The position numbers and the translations under genes were made by a program. A DNA stretch of 64,000 bases from Monosporascus cannonballus (Eukaryota > Ascomycota > Sordariomycetes > Xylariales). Shown in pieces: positions 12,312-24,500 of this stretch; position 1 is the stretch's first letter; the number at the start of each line of letters is the position of its first letter. The stretch covers positions 124,651 to 188,650 of the forward strand of contig QJNS01000125.1 of the NCBI GenBank assembly GCA_004154925.1, in the 5' to 3' direction. The notes below the pieces were generated by a model that was not told where the DNA came from, ran no database searches, and saw only the letters and a list, made by a program, of their open reading frames with translations.

Positions 12312-15292
12312 TCAACGAAACGACTCGTCACCCTTTTCGATGTTAAAGTAGACCTTGACCTCAACTTCGTTGCTCCAGCCGGCCTTGAGCCCCATCTCCT
12401 TCCACGCGGTCTCGACATCGACCTCTAGTACATGCACATCGGCCCCGCTCTTAATGACAGTATGCGGCGGGATGGGCTGGCCCTGGATGGTGACCATGAA
12501 GTGCCTCTCGATCGACAGCTCGGCAAGACACGATACGTAGACCCCTAAAGACCGTCAGTCAATTAACGACTACGTCGAAGACCCGGTGCAAAGCCGATGT
12601 GGAGGGGCCCTGCTTACCGAGGACACCGAGCGCCTTGAGCCTGGTATCCAGGAACGCCCTGCCGTTCCGCAGCAGCGAGAACTCGTTCGCGGTGATGGCG
12701 GCGGCGCCGGTCATCTTGCCGACGAGACCGAGGTTCGTCGCATATACCCCGCCGCGCGTCTCGCTGTCAAACCGGATCAGAGGGAAGGCGGCCAGGATGT
12801 CGTAGCCCCGGACGTCGAGTATTACGGGCAGATACGCGTTATGGGATCCGGGCTGCATCACGGGCGTGACGGCGCCGGTATTGTGCGATCTGACGACATA
12901 GCTCACCGAGGGCAGGACTCCTGGGAGTCGCGATAGAGGTATGAGCTCCCTCAGTGGTTTTTGGGAGACGTTGAAGAGGCCGAGGAGAGGTGTCCCGGTC
13001 GCCGCCCTGCCGTGGTAGCTCCCGACCTTGAGAAGCACGTCGTCGTAGTAGCCGGTGTAGTGGTCGATGCTCTTCCCGACAACGCTCGGCCTGAAGATGA
13101 CCGTGTTGCCCCTCGGAGTTTGTCCCGTTATCTGGTTGATGATGTTCAAGTTGTACTCTCCAGGGGTATCAGTGATATAGATAGGGCCCCCGCTAAGACA
13201 ACGCGCGGCGGCGTGGAATCCGGAGTATTCGTGGACGGTCTGGAACATATCCCAGTCGGGTAGGACATTTAGATGTTGCGTCAGCAAGCTGTTGTGAGCG
13301 TTGGCCCAGATGTGCCAAGGATGCGAAGCCGGGACGTGTGGGAAGAAGTCGTCGGAGTTTCGTACCAGCAGTGGCGCTCTGTTCCTTGGTAGCTGCTGAT
13401 GAAATAAGACCTGTGGCGCCTGGGACATGCACGATACAGCTCTCAGACTGAAGTGCTTCAGGGCTGCGATCATCCAGGCGTCAAGGTAGGTGTTGGTGAG
13501 CTCACGACGGTGCTTTGCAGAAGCCCAAGTGTCCACCATGAACTGAACATCGGTCTTCACCCCGTCGATGCCGCATGTAGACAGGAATCGATAGAAATCA
13601 TCATAGAATCTGCCAACGTCCTTTTTGGAAATGACGGTCATGGGTCCTTCAAGGTCCATATCTCGCTTGGGACTGTTCTCTCGAATGACCTCTACTGTTT
13701 CGTAATCTTGGGCAAGCTTCCCGCTAGGCGAGATACCTCCCCAGTAACCCAGCAGCGCATGCCATACGGCGACATGTTTAATGTCCGTATGTTTTGCTCT
13801 AATACGGGAAACCGTGTCTTTCAATCCATTGGGGAAAGCTCTCGGTTGGGCCTCAAAGGCATTCCATCCGTGGCGGTACTGGCTCTCGCCATGATAGTCA
13901 ATGTCCTGCCAGTTATCGTCAATGATAAGACTGCTTATATGAACGTTATGTTCTACCAACGCGTCAACCGCGTTGCAGACCTTTTCGTCGGTCAAGTCTT
14001 GGCCGAGAGCGTTCCAGGTGCCTGCCGACAATGAATTTCTGTACCGATAGGGCCCCTACAACTACTCACAGTATCCCAGCCCATCATACCATTCTTCCAT
14101 CCATTCGGGTTTGATCCCATCGCTCGGAGCCTGGAGCTCTCGGGACGGATTCCTACTTGAACTGGTCGTTGCAAAAACGACATCACGAGCGTGATACATG
14201 GCCGCAGCCAGAGCGCTATCAAAGCTGTCTCCCACTGAGGCGAGTACCAAGCCAGTGGACTGATTCGGATTATCACTGCGCAGCTGTATACATGAATACG
14301 AGATGACGCCTCCAACAATAGAGGGGAGTATGAACCCACCTGTATTGAAACAGCTCCGGCCCGGGCCTTCGAACTGTTGAGCAGGGCAATAGTGTCGTGT
14401 GTATCACTGATGCCTAGCAGGACTAAATGCTTCCCGCTAGAGCTCAGGAATGAACACATGATAGCATCACTGTCTAGTTCGAAGCCAGACTTCCCATGTC
14501 TCGGGGCTAGCCATGGGGAGGAATGACGTACTAAGGCAAACCAACTACAAGCAGTCAGCTATACATTAGGGGGGTTATTAATCGTTTTGAATAAAGCGGT
14601 GATGACAGTAGACCCGAGGTTCCTCACCGAAGGGGTCCACCCCAGGGAGTCCCAAGCTCGATATCAGCATAGGCGGACTTTTCACCGCGAGCTGGCGCAA
14701 CGTCGGCTTCAATCGTCCAGAGCTCGGTATCAGGGGTCTGGCTCATGACGGATCCGATTTTCAAATCTTGGTTTAGACCGGCGATTACGTCTGAAAGCAC
14801 GGCCGTCCCCCGGTCTCGGTAGGCCTCAGGGGCAATGACTACGGTGCCATCGTCCACCCCCTGCTCGTCACGGACCCATCTCCATGACTGATCTGGGCGG
14901 TTACGGAACTTGATAGTGAATCTCAAGGGGGACGAAGCATGTACGGTAGCGTGAAAGTATTTATTAGTTATTGAAGAGTTTGGTTCTTGCAATGTGGTGG
15001 GTGCATCGTCGGTTGATATCTGTGCTCCCGGACTTTCGGACCATTCTGCACCAGTGGAAGAGTGCCAGATCGAAAGCTCCCAAGGATCGTGGGCATTCTC
15101 CTCATCTACTTGTAAGAGAATAATAAACGAAACAGCATCAGAATGCAGTTGGGTGACTTGCCCTAAGGGCGGAAAGCAGGCGGTTGGGCCGGTCTTGGCA
15201 TCGACGGTGAGCGCTGGTGTTACTGGGTCTTTCAACTTCGGAGTGTTGGTGGAACGAAATTCAGGCACGAAATCATACTCGGTGTCATACAT
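12312..15292 (-). CDS. Raffinose-synthase/Sip1-like glycoside hydrolase (GH36), five exons
   Basis: The predicted protein has ~906 residues, the usual size for fungal Sip1/raffinose-synthase proteins. Exons on the minus strand are 15292-14628, 14544-14340, 14283-14070, 14021-12618 and 12544-12312. The four introns (83, 56, 48 and 73 bases) have GT..AG ends, and the total of 2721 bases stays in frame. The first ~290 residues are the beta-rich N-terminal domain. A TIM barrel follows, starting near the GYCTWNALGQ motif. The barrel shows IIDDNW (Asp396-397), GVKTD with the expected nucleophile Asp519, and RNSDD with a candidate acid/base Asp585/586. The last exon adds the C-terminal beta domain. 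Family members act on raffinose-series or other alpha-galactosides; the fungal substrate is uncertain. There is no obvious signal peptide, so the protein is probably cytosolic. The start chosen is the first ATG of the N-terminal exon. It is transcribed divergently from the MPP-beta gene. Confidence 0.9.
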
Positions 15293-15979
15293 GATGATGG
15301 GCGATGTATTGGATAAATGGAAGAAGAGCCCTACTGTAGGTATTCACTCAGATCGTAATGTAGCTACCTAGGTAGGTATTCTAAAGCAGAATCATTCACA
15401 GGTTGTATATGTGGACTCACTCGCTGAAGCCAATATGGTCTACAGCGGCTAATTGGTCGAGGAAGGGCAGAGTGACGCCGGAGCTCCAGGCAATTGATAC
15501 CGAGTACCTAGACTAGTACCTACAAATTAATATGGATAGGGATGGATGACAGCCCCTGTCGGACCAATGGCGTTCTGATGATTTCATACTTCGGTACTAT
15601 GGTATTGTTTTCGATGTGTGGCTGAAGCTTAAAGTGGGATCCCGTACCGGTATCTTAATTGCCAGCCACACTTCTGGTTCGGAATTTGGTGGGCAGTTGC
15701 ATGTGAGGGGGGCGGCGGGCAGGCGGGGAAGGCGGGACGGCGTCAGTCAGCTCGGGCCACCCAAAATTTCAGCCACTCCCCCAAGCCTCGTAGTGGGATT
15801 TGAGGCCAATGAGAAAACGCATGATTCCCAAAGATTTCCGGCTCGCACCAAACCGCTCACTACCATCATCATATACACCTTAATATCGCCCACCACTGCC
15901 ACTGCCGCCACCATACGATTGGGCCCGCCCTCCATCCTCCATCCTCCCACTCTTTCCGGCCGCATATAATATACACAAA
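15293..15979. promoter_or_regulatory. Divergent promoter region, GH36 gene / MPP-beta
   Basis: This ~690-base spacer lies between two divergent starts. CATATAATATACAC at 15962-15975, only a few bases before the MPP-beta ATG, is TATA-like but too close to be the core promoter of that ATG. A pyrimidine/CACC-rich stretch at ~15850-15955 precedes it. No protein is encoded. Confidence 0.5.
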
Positions 15980-17650
15980 ATGGCGTCCAGGCGACTCGCA
16001 TTGAACCTCGCCCGGGGTATGCGCAGTCGCGCTGCTCCCTCGACTATCCGATCGCTAAAGAGAGGTTTTGCTACGCCGGTGACGTCTCCCGCGGGCGCCA
16101 AGACACAGACCACCACATTGAAGAACGGCCTGACGGTAAGCTGCCAATGGTAGTGGTGAAAGCTCTTTCGGCGCCCGTCTAACCATTGTTCTGAAGGTCG
16201 CGACGGAATACTCGCCCTGGGCTCAGACTTCGACGGTGGGAGTGTGGATTGATGCTGGTTCGAGAGCCGAGACCGACGAGACCAATGGAACCGCACATTT
16301 CCTCGAGCATCTCGCCTTCAAGGTACTTTACCCGCACCAACGCCGCACTGCGATATCAAGGGCTGATGGAATGTCTAGGGCACCCAAAGAAGAACCCAGC
16401 AGCAACTAGAACTCGAGATCGAGAACATGGGTGGCCACCTCAACGCCTATACATCGGTACGTCCAGAAAGAGTTCGGGATTTTGCTATGGGGTGTCTCAG
16501 CAAGAGGCCCTAACTGACGCCGAAATAGCGTGAGAACACCGTCTACTTCTCGCGAGCCTTCAACTCCGACGTTCCCCAGTGCGTCGATATCCTTGCCGAT
16601 ATCCTCCAGAACTCCAAGCTCGAGCCGTCCGCCATCGAACGGGAGCGCGACGTCATTCTCCGAGAGTCAGAGGAGGTCGAGAAGCAGCTGGATGAGGTTG
16701 TCTTCGATCATCTGCACGCCACTGCCTATCAAAAACAGCCCCTGGGCCGTACCATTCTCGGCCCCCGCGAGAACATCCGTGACATCACCCGAACCGAGTT
16801 AACAGGCTACATCAAGAACAACTACACGGCTGACCGTATGGTTCTCGTCGGAGCTGGCGGTGTCCCTCACGATAAGCTTGTCGAGCTCGCCGAGAAGCAC
16901 TTCGCCGGTCTTCCCACCACTTCGCCGCAAAACTCCGCCTACATGCTGTCCAAGAAGAAGCCTACCTTCATAGGCTCCGAGGTCCGCGTACGGGAGGACA
17001 CCATCCCGGCTGCCCACATTGCTCTGGCCGTCGAGGGTGTGAGCTGGAACGATGACGACTACTTCACCGCACTGGTTACTCAGGCTATTGTTGGCAACTA
17101 CGATAAGGCTATGGGCAGCGCTCCTCACCAGGGTAGCAAGCTGAGCAGCTTCGTTCACCACAACGACCTCGCCAACAGCTTCATGAGCTTCTCGACGAGC
17201 TATAGCGACACTGGGTGAGTCCTGCCCCTACCCCTTTACCACTACTTCTACTAATGTCGTAGGCTCTGGGGTATCTATCTCGTCACTGACCAGCTTACCC
17301 GTATCGACGATCTCGTCCACTTCACCCTCCGGGAGTGGTCCCGCCTGTCATTCAACGTCTCGGAGTCCGAAGTCGAGCGCGCCAAGGCCCAACTGAAGGC
17401 ATCTATCCTCCTGTCCTTGGACAGCACATCCGCTGTCGCTGAGGACATCGGTCGCCAGCTCGTCACCACCGGCCGCCGGATGAACCCCGGCGAGATCGAG
17501 CGGGTTATCAACCGTATCACCGAGAAGGACGTCATGGACTTCGCGAACCGGAAACTGTGGGACCAGGACGTCGCCGTTAGCGCCGTCGGCAGTATCGAGG
17601 GTCTGTTCGACTACCAGAGAATCCGGGCCGACATGAGCCGAAACTTCTAA
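15980..17650 (+). CDS. Mitochondrial processing peptidase beta subunit
   Basis: This is the catalytic subunit of the matrix peptidase that removes targeting presequences from imported proteins (M16 family, works with the alpha subunit). Exons are 15980-16135, 16197-16322, 16379-16456, 16529-17214 and 17263-17650. They join to 1434 bases, or 477 residues, the normal length. The N-terminus is Arg/Ala/Ser-rich and fits a matrix presequence. The inverted zinc motif HFLEH is at residues 86-90, with the distal ligand Glu166 exactly 76 residues after His90, in RESEEVE. The glycine-rich stretch and NAYTSRENT after the zinc site are also typical. Introns are 61, 56, 72 and 48 bases with standard ends; the fourth splits a glycine codon. 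All key residues are present, so it should be functional. The yeast counterpart is MAS1. Confidence 0.96.
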
Positions 17651-19559
17651 GCGGAATGGCGGACGAAGTGGGAATATAGAGGCGGCGGCTTATTGGCGGA
17701 AAAAGACCAAGGTCATAGAGTGTATCAAATACAGCACACCGAGTTGTACCATAAAGATCCTTTTGTCATCCGTTTGAAGGGTTTCAGGTTCCTATGCTAC
17801 CGTGACTGGCGTATCGTGTCTTGGGTGCCCTGGGTCCCTTGCGCTACTTGAACAGTTGGCGAAGCTAATGAATGGCATAGATGGCCGCTCGCGTCTCTAC
17901 AATTTGGCGCGGTTGCGGATGACTACGCCTGGTTATGGGGGTAGCCTCTCCCAAACAATGCGACCGAGTTGCAGCACAGGGCGGAATGAGAGGCATATAG
18001 GGCGTAGTTCGAGCCGTGCGTATGGGACCAAGTCCACTGCGACTTTTATATTTCCCCTGCTCCATGGGCACCCCTCGAGTTGGCAGTATGAATAATTGAC
18101 ATGTCCAGGACCCATAAGCAATCACCTAGTGCGTCAATTATTCTTACTGCCATCTTTGCCCCTCCGGCTCTCCTGGCCATTGGCCCCTGATCCGAGCATG
18201 ACGGTTAGTCATAGAAGCGGGGGCGCCATCGAAAGTCCTACCTACTTACGCGTGCACCGAGACTGGACTCAGCCTTGTGTGCTTCTACACTCAACCAGAC
18301 AGCAGCGCGCTCCCCCTTTGATGCTCGAGCTGAAACATAATGAGGATGCAACTGGATTTTCGGGCCTAAGGTTGGACTGGTCGACCTGCTGCGGATTACA
18401 ATCCAGTTATCCAGATCGCTCCGAGAAACGCGGCAACAGCACCCGCCGACCGCGGCGATGCCGCTACCATAGTTGGCGGAGCCTCCATCACCGCGGAAAT
18501 GATACCATGCGCGAGGACGTCGATGAGGGAGCCAGGGGGCCGTCTGCGACGGCTGGGTAACGACGATACGAAGAATGAAGATCTTCGGTTTGTCCAGCCG
18601 GAGTAAGCACAGTGTATGCATGTGGAGAGGTTGGTGAAATAGGGGAACGGGGGGAACGGGGTCGGGCGAGTTCTTTTCAGTCCAAGTATGATGAGGTCGA
18701 ATGGTGTCTGCTGAGGATGAAACTTCTCAAATGAACTGGCCCATTTACGCTTACCTCTTGATGATGTAATAGTATTTTTCAGCTTTAAAACATTTCGATA
18801 TTGTCGCCTGTGACGGATATTACACAGGATACTCAGACTGTGCTTTAGTTAGCGTTTCCAAATGCACGGAGTCGTATCCAACGAGAGTAGTGATGCCTGG
18901 CATCATTGTCAGCTACGGAAAGCGGCGAAGCGGAAGGTTCGCATACGTGGAATAATCGACGGCTCCGACATCGATATGCCGCGATGCTGGAAGAAGGGAT
19001 TGCACATGCAGTAACATTTTGACGATGTATACTTACTCTGATATCTACATATTACAAGGACGGCTCCGAGGTGCCGTGGGTCGTCTAACTCCCTATTCCA
19101 ACAAAACTTGAACCTACGTAGTACGTTGCAGCGGCAAGTTTAACATCCGGGTATTTTCACCGAGTCTGACCATTGCGAGATTATATCCAGAGGATTGAAC
19201 CAAATCTCAATACAGCAAAAGCGTTAGATCTGCCTTTGGAAGATCCCTTACAGGATATTCATATTCGGCCCTGATGCTCAGTGATAGATTTGCTGGGGCC
19301 TACTAGGGGCAAAAGTCTAGGTGTATAAGCCCTAGACCAGGCTCGGGTTAGCGCGGGGGACTTTTCGAAAAGAAGCAGCGCCGTACATGGCGAAGATGTG
19401 TAGGGGTTGCATCCGGAGAGCCGCTGTCGCATGGCTCTTTACCTGGATCTGTGCCGAGCGGAGAATTCATACAGCGAAGAGAGGCCCTGTGAGAAACGAA
19501 TTTGTATATATGATGGATATTTGGTTATTCGCAGCCTGCGACCTTGTCTACAACTGAAT
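17651..19559. other. Gene-free spacer, 1.9 kb
   Basis: Composition is ordinary. The longest open frames (18096-18560 plus, 18238-18621 minus) overlap on opposite strands and have low-complexity Arg/Ser/Pro translations without motifs. A GGGGAACGGGG repeat lies near 18645-18665. I recognise no gene. Confidence 0.5.
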
Positions 19560-22406
19560 ATGGCCGATCCTCTCGGAGCCGCCTCGGCTATTGCTGGCCT
19601 CATCTCGCTCAGTGGCAAAGTCCTATCTGAAGGCTATACATTTTGTCGCTAGCGTCCATAGGGCGCCACAAGAGCTGAGGGAGCTCCTTTGCGAGGTGGC
19701 AGCTCTTGATGCTGTCCTATATCAGTTCCAGTTCATAGCTGACAGCGGAGATGGTCTCGGAACTGGAAGTACCCTGCTGCAGAAACTTGCCCAAGGCGGC
19801 GCGATCGATGAATGCAACGAGTCGCTGCTCACAGTCAAAAAGTCCGTTGAACGTTGCCAACAGATTAAAGGGCACGATGTAAGGAGCTTTGGGAGAAGGA
19901 TCATATGGCCTTTTAAAGAAAAAGAGACGAAGGAAGCATTGGCTCGCGTGTCTCGAATAAAGGGCTATCTTTCCACGGCACTGACAGCCGATATGGCGTA
20001 AGTGAGCATGCCATCAGTCGAACTAGCTGTCCTAAGAATAAATAACTGACAGTACATAATCAGGACGACATTAAGTGACGTACACCGATTCTCCCAGGAG
20101 ATATCTGCTGGGGCGTAACAGAACTGCATAATTGGACTGAAAAGCGGGATCAGGTGGAAGAACGTGATGCCTTGCTACAGTGGTTGAATCCCAACTCTAT
20201 CAGTGTTGAAGATAACCTGAACGAGGGATTGAACCGCAAACACCCCGGAACATGCGAGTGGCTGTTCGAGTCCGACTACTTCCGAAGGTGGATTGCTGGG
20301 CAGTCTTCAGTGTTGTGGATACATGGCATTCGTAAGTAGAACAGCTACCAGAGCCAGCAGTCCGTAGTGCTGGTGGGAGCCTACAAGATGGGAGCGGGAA
20401 GACCGTCCTCGCGTAAGTAAAATCTACACCACAGACCGGCTCGAGACGCCACTGACTCCTACAGGTCATACGTCATCTCCACACCAAACAATCGTGCCCC
20501 TGACGCCTCACACGGCATGATCTACTTCTTCTGCGATCATAGAGATTCCAACAAAAGAACTCTGCAGCAATTTTTCGCTGCAGCGTCCATGCAGTTGCTA
20601 TGCCGATACCCCGACTTCATAGACGAGGCGACTAGTCTGTTTCGACATAGTGATAATGATATGAAGAGAGCAGTTACCTTGCAAACCTACCTCAACCTGT
20701 TCACCACTTAGATTCAGAATTTCTCCACTTTTTTCGGTGATTATCGACGCACTCGACGAGTGCAGTGAACCTAGTGAGTTTGTCAAGGGACTCGAACGCC
20801 TCGTTTCCTTAGAAACGGTCGTGGTTCGCATTCTGGTTACTGGGCGGAATAACTATTCCCTACAACGATTACTCGGAGTACCTACTACTCTTTACATTTC
20901 TCTTGAGAAAAATGTTGGGAGAGACATCAAGACATTCGTCACAGACGAAGTTAACTCTCGTATCCAGGCACGGAGGCTGAAGTTCCCGTCTCATACTCTG
21001 AAAGATCGCATTATTGATGCACTATCAAGGGATGCGCAAGGAATGTAAGTGGCAACCTAGTGTCGTGCGTCTTCATATCCCTCATATATCTCTGTAGGTT
21101 TATTTGGGCAGCATTTCAACTGGACCTATTATCGCGGCTTACCAATGACAAGGCTATCCGCGATGCCCTTCACAGACTCCCAAAGTCACTCAACAGCATT
21201 TATCGTCATAATTTGGAGCATATTAAAGAGCAGAACTTTGACAACCTCTCCACTATTCGGAAGGCGTTAACATGGATTGTGGCTAGCCCTGTTCCTCTGA
21301 CCCTGGCGCAACTAGTAGAGGCTATATCAATCGATTTAGGGGATACGCGTAGAGACGCTGACAAGATCATGACTGATGATAGAGACCTGCTGGAGATGCT
21401 CGGAAGTCTGGTGGCCGTGGATTTGACTCACGGGGTGCCACTAGTTAACTTGGCTCATTATAACCTCTACGAGTTCCTGCAGTCTGAGGCCTTACGGACC
21501 GATGATTCGCCATCCATGTTCCATGTCTCTGCTGGAGCTGCATTTCGGCTCGGCATCACAGCTGTTCATTATCTATCTTTCCCGGATTTCAACGAGCCAT
21601 GCAGCTCACCAGAACAGCTCGAAGCACGCATTTCTTCGTACCGATTCCTGGAGTTCGCGGCCATGAAATGGATAGCTCTGGTTGGCAATTGTATGAATCG
21701 CGTTCCTGAGATCAGGATAATTCTCCCGGAGATGGATTGGCTCCTCGGGCCCTGCGAGGTCGGCAGGCAAAACTTCTTATCGTGGCAAGAAGCTTATCAC
21801 CATGTCGTTCACGATTCTGATTCCGAAAGCGACCCCCTCTCCTTTGCCCTTCAATTCCAGGAGCTAGAGCTATTTGAAATCCTCCTGCAACTTGGCGCGA
21901 GTCCTGAAGCTACCTATCGTAAGGGTTACACCCCTCTGCATCTCGCAGCAGACAGAGGCCAGCGAGAATACCTGATCGAGATACTCCAAAGACACGCTGA
22001 ACTCGAGGCGCCGGGTCCTGGCGGCTCAACCGCGCTTCACTTCGCTGCCACTTACGGTCATATAGATGCTGTCAGGATTCTGCTAAATGCCGGCGCTTCT
22101 CCTCATGCACGAAGGGATTCTGGTTCGACCCCGTTTTACTACGCCGCACGGGGTGGCTCAGTTCCGATACTGGAACTCTTGTTCGAAGCCGGAAGCGATA
22201 TCAACGCTGAAACCTGGGACGGCTGGACTCCGATTTTTGAAGCCATAATTCCTTCGCACGTTGATGCTGTCAAGTGGATGATTCAACGAGGTGCGAAGCT
22301 AGACCTGGAGATCGACGATGGTACATCCGTCTTAGAAATTGCGATACTGAGAGGGAACAAGAAAATCACCAGGGCTATCCAGGAGGGTCTTGCCCACCAG
22401 GAATAA
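19560..22406 (+). pseudogene. NLR-type gene (N-terminal domain, NACHT, ankyrin repeats), frame broken
   Basis: Fungal NLRs are STAND NTPases used in non-self recognition and heterokaryon incompatibility. The ATG at 19560 begins MADPLGAASAIAGL, typical of the Fungal_N type of NLR N-terminus. Well-formed introns occur at 19998-20063, 20332-20387, 20413-20464 and 21045-21097. The second restores a Walker A loop (GIHGSGKT). Walker B is VIIDALDEC (~20738-20764), followed by the GMFIWAAFQLD winged-helix boundary typical of NACHT proteins. About five ankyrin repeats occupy ~21830-22390. Three interruptions are not explained by introns: a +1 shift in a TTTT run at ~19641, a shift at ~20111-20118, and a stop (20709-20711) together with a shift near the T run at 20729-20734. 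It is probably a recent pseudogene; assembly errors in T runs could account for some of the breaks. Confidence 0.8.
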
Positions 22407-23549
22407 GTCCTTAAGGCAGCCGTATAAGCAGCTACAGCCTTATAATGAGAGATATGTCGCGATATGGCAACAACTTTTGTAAATTATACAACTGGCGAAC
22501 TAGGGCTTTCCGTATGATAGTCACGACAACTCACATTGCTCTAAAAGCTGAACTGACACGCCAATCGCCCGCTTGGCTCGTAATCGCACCCCATGAACGG
22601 ACTTTTGGCAGCTTTATGGCATATTTATCCATTAAGACTACTGCTATATGCAGCGTTACTTCTAGCCAGCAACAAGGACCACTGCACCGCAGCGGCCTAT
22701 GTAAGAAACTGTGATCTTGCACTGATCCATGCGATCAGATAGTAGCTACTGGCGTGGGCGTTCTGATTTCATGTTTGACCTTTCAGTATACCTGTGACAT
22801 TCTCAGTTTCCATACTTAAGAGCAAAGACGAGCCAACCACGTCTCCATGCGGCCCACCGGTTCATTAACTCGGACAATAATATTGTCGCGTGTATGGGTG
22901 AGTCAAATGCTGTGTGGGTGGACAATGGTGAAAACCTCCCAGGGACGGCGGGCTGCGATGGAGTCCTGCGTCGGAGGCCACCAACAGCATTATATGAAAC
23001 CAGAACCAAGTCTTCATTGATTTCACATCATGGGGTCCTGAGCCGTTGCTGGGGAGTTCTGAGATGTTCTAGGAATCCGGACTTCTGCTCCGGGAAAGGT
23101 GGGGCTACCCCCTATTCGAGGTAGCCAAGAATAGGAAATTCTTCTCCATCTTTCTATATGTCCGGAGTGTTATCTCTTGGATAACAATGGAAATTAATAG
23201 AGGAAGAGGAAATACTTTGCTTCTTGATGCGGTTATTCACTAATATATATAGCTTAACATCTCCCAACCTGTTGCCGGAAGTCTATAGCTTTCATATAGC
23301 AAATTGTCAGACCCAGCTGAAGTCGATCAAACAGCTAAGCCTTGGCTTAGTTTGATCACCTACTGAAACAAGGCTACTTTATGCACCCCCGGTATCCTTT
23401 TCTCTCAGCTACAGCTATATTTACGTGTATAAAAGGAGGGTTCGTTACTCTCACCTTCTAGCTAGGACCTTCTAGATGTCAAGCAACCTTTAATACACCT
23501 TTTCTTCAGTTATATGCTTCTGTGTGTGATGCAGGGTCTCATACAAATT

Positions 23550-23744
23550 CTACACCTTGCGACACACCTCGGGGACTCCTTGATTCTTGATTGAGCCTAC
23601 CCTATACCTTTTCCCATACGAATCCTTGCAGGGTAGCCTCACCTTCTGTCCAACTTTATAGATTCCTAGAGATGTATTGTAATAACATGCTCCTTGAAGT
23701 GATACACACAAGGTATTAGGGGTCATAGCACAGAGCTGCCTCAC
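23550..23744 (-). other. Possible small Cys-containing exon, unassigned
   Basis: The minus-strand frame reads ACYYNTSLGIYKVGQK, then LPCKDSYGKRYRVG, then GVPEVC, with spaced Cys, Tyr and Gly as in small secreted proteins. There is no signal peptide, and the only in-frame ATG is internal. An upstream exon would be needed and I could not find one. It may be a gene fragment or chance. Confidence 0.25.
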
Positions 23745-24446
23745 TAGTCAATACCACTTGAAAATACAGGATATACCATGTTCTTAAGCTTATTTTCTTA
23801 TTTATTTCCCCTAGTCATTCATCAAGTAGTGTCGATGTACACTCATGTGCCAGTCGACAAATGATGCTGTTCGTGATCGTCGACATTTTGGATTCAACAG
23901 CGTGAATAGTTCAGGTTTTAATCTTAGACTAATACGTATTCATCCTCGGGAGCACGGCATGTACCCAGTCGTCCGCGTCCGTACTTGGGACTCACAAGAG
24001 TCCACGGCGTTGCGAACCTCATCCACCTTGTTGGCTACAGTGAAATGTTAGCACCCTGCAGTCGGATGTGAAGCCTGAATCAAATATGGAAATTGTGTGA
24101 GGCTTACTGCTAGAGGTCTTGTCATTCCCACGCTCCGTAGCTGATTCTTCTCTCTGCATTCGGGACTCCGGAGCTGAGCTGTGATAGAGTAAATATAGGT
24201 TCTCCCAAAAAGAGCAACAGAGAACTCACCACGGAAGTCCACTAGGAAAGCGGCATGTGCTTATAGTCCACGGACTCCATGGAGTAGTTTTCCATTACCT
24301 AAATGGTGTTCTGCTCCGTACAACGGAGGCTCTCAATTCTAGACGCGTTCGCGGAGAAACCTGATAAGAATCGAGGGTTTAGATTATCTGACAAATAACA
24401 TAATTTGCGCATAGTAGTATGTGATCTTCTTAATGTATTTATTTGA

Positions 24447-24500
24447 TTAGAATGGCAGTTAGAATGGCAGTTAGAATGGCAGTTAGAATGGCAGCTAGAA
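24447..24500. repeat. 12-bp tandem repeat, ~4.5 copies
   Basis: The unit TTAGAATGGCAG is repeated four times almost perfectly (last copy CTAG for TTAG). Reading the complement in one frame gives a repeated Cys-His-Ser-Asn, but no gene surrounds it. Confidence 0.9.

Noticed and set aside
13453..14034. 193-codon plus-strand open frame
   Set aside because: It is antisense to exon 4 of the GH36 gene, whose family motifs are on the minus strand.
17865..18621. Candidate genes in the spacer after MPP-beta
   Set aside because: Overlapping frames on both strands with low-complexity translations and no motif or splice support.
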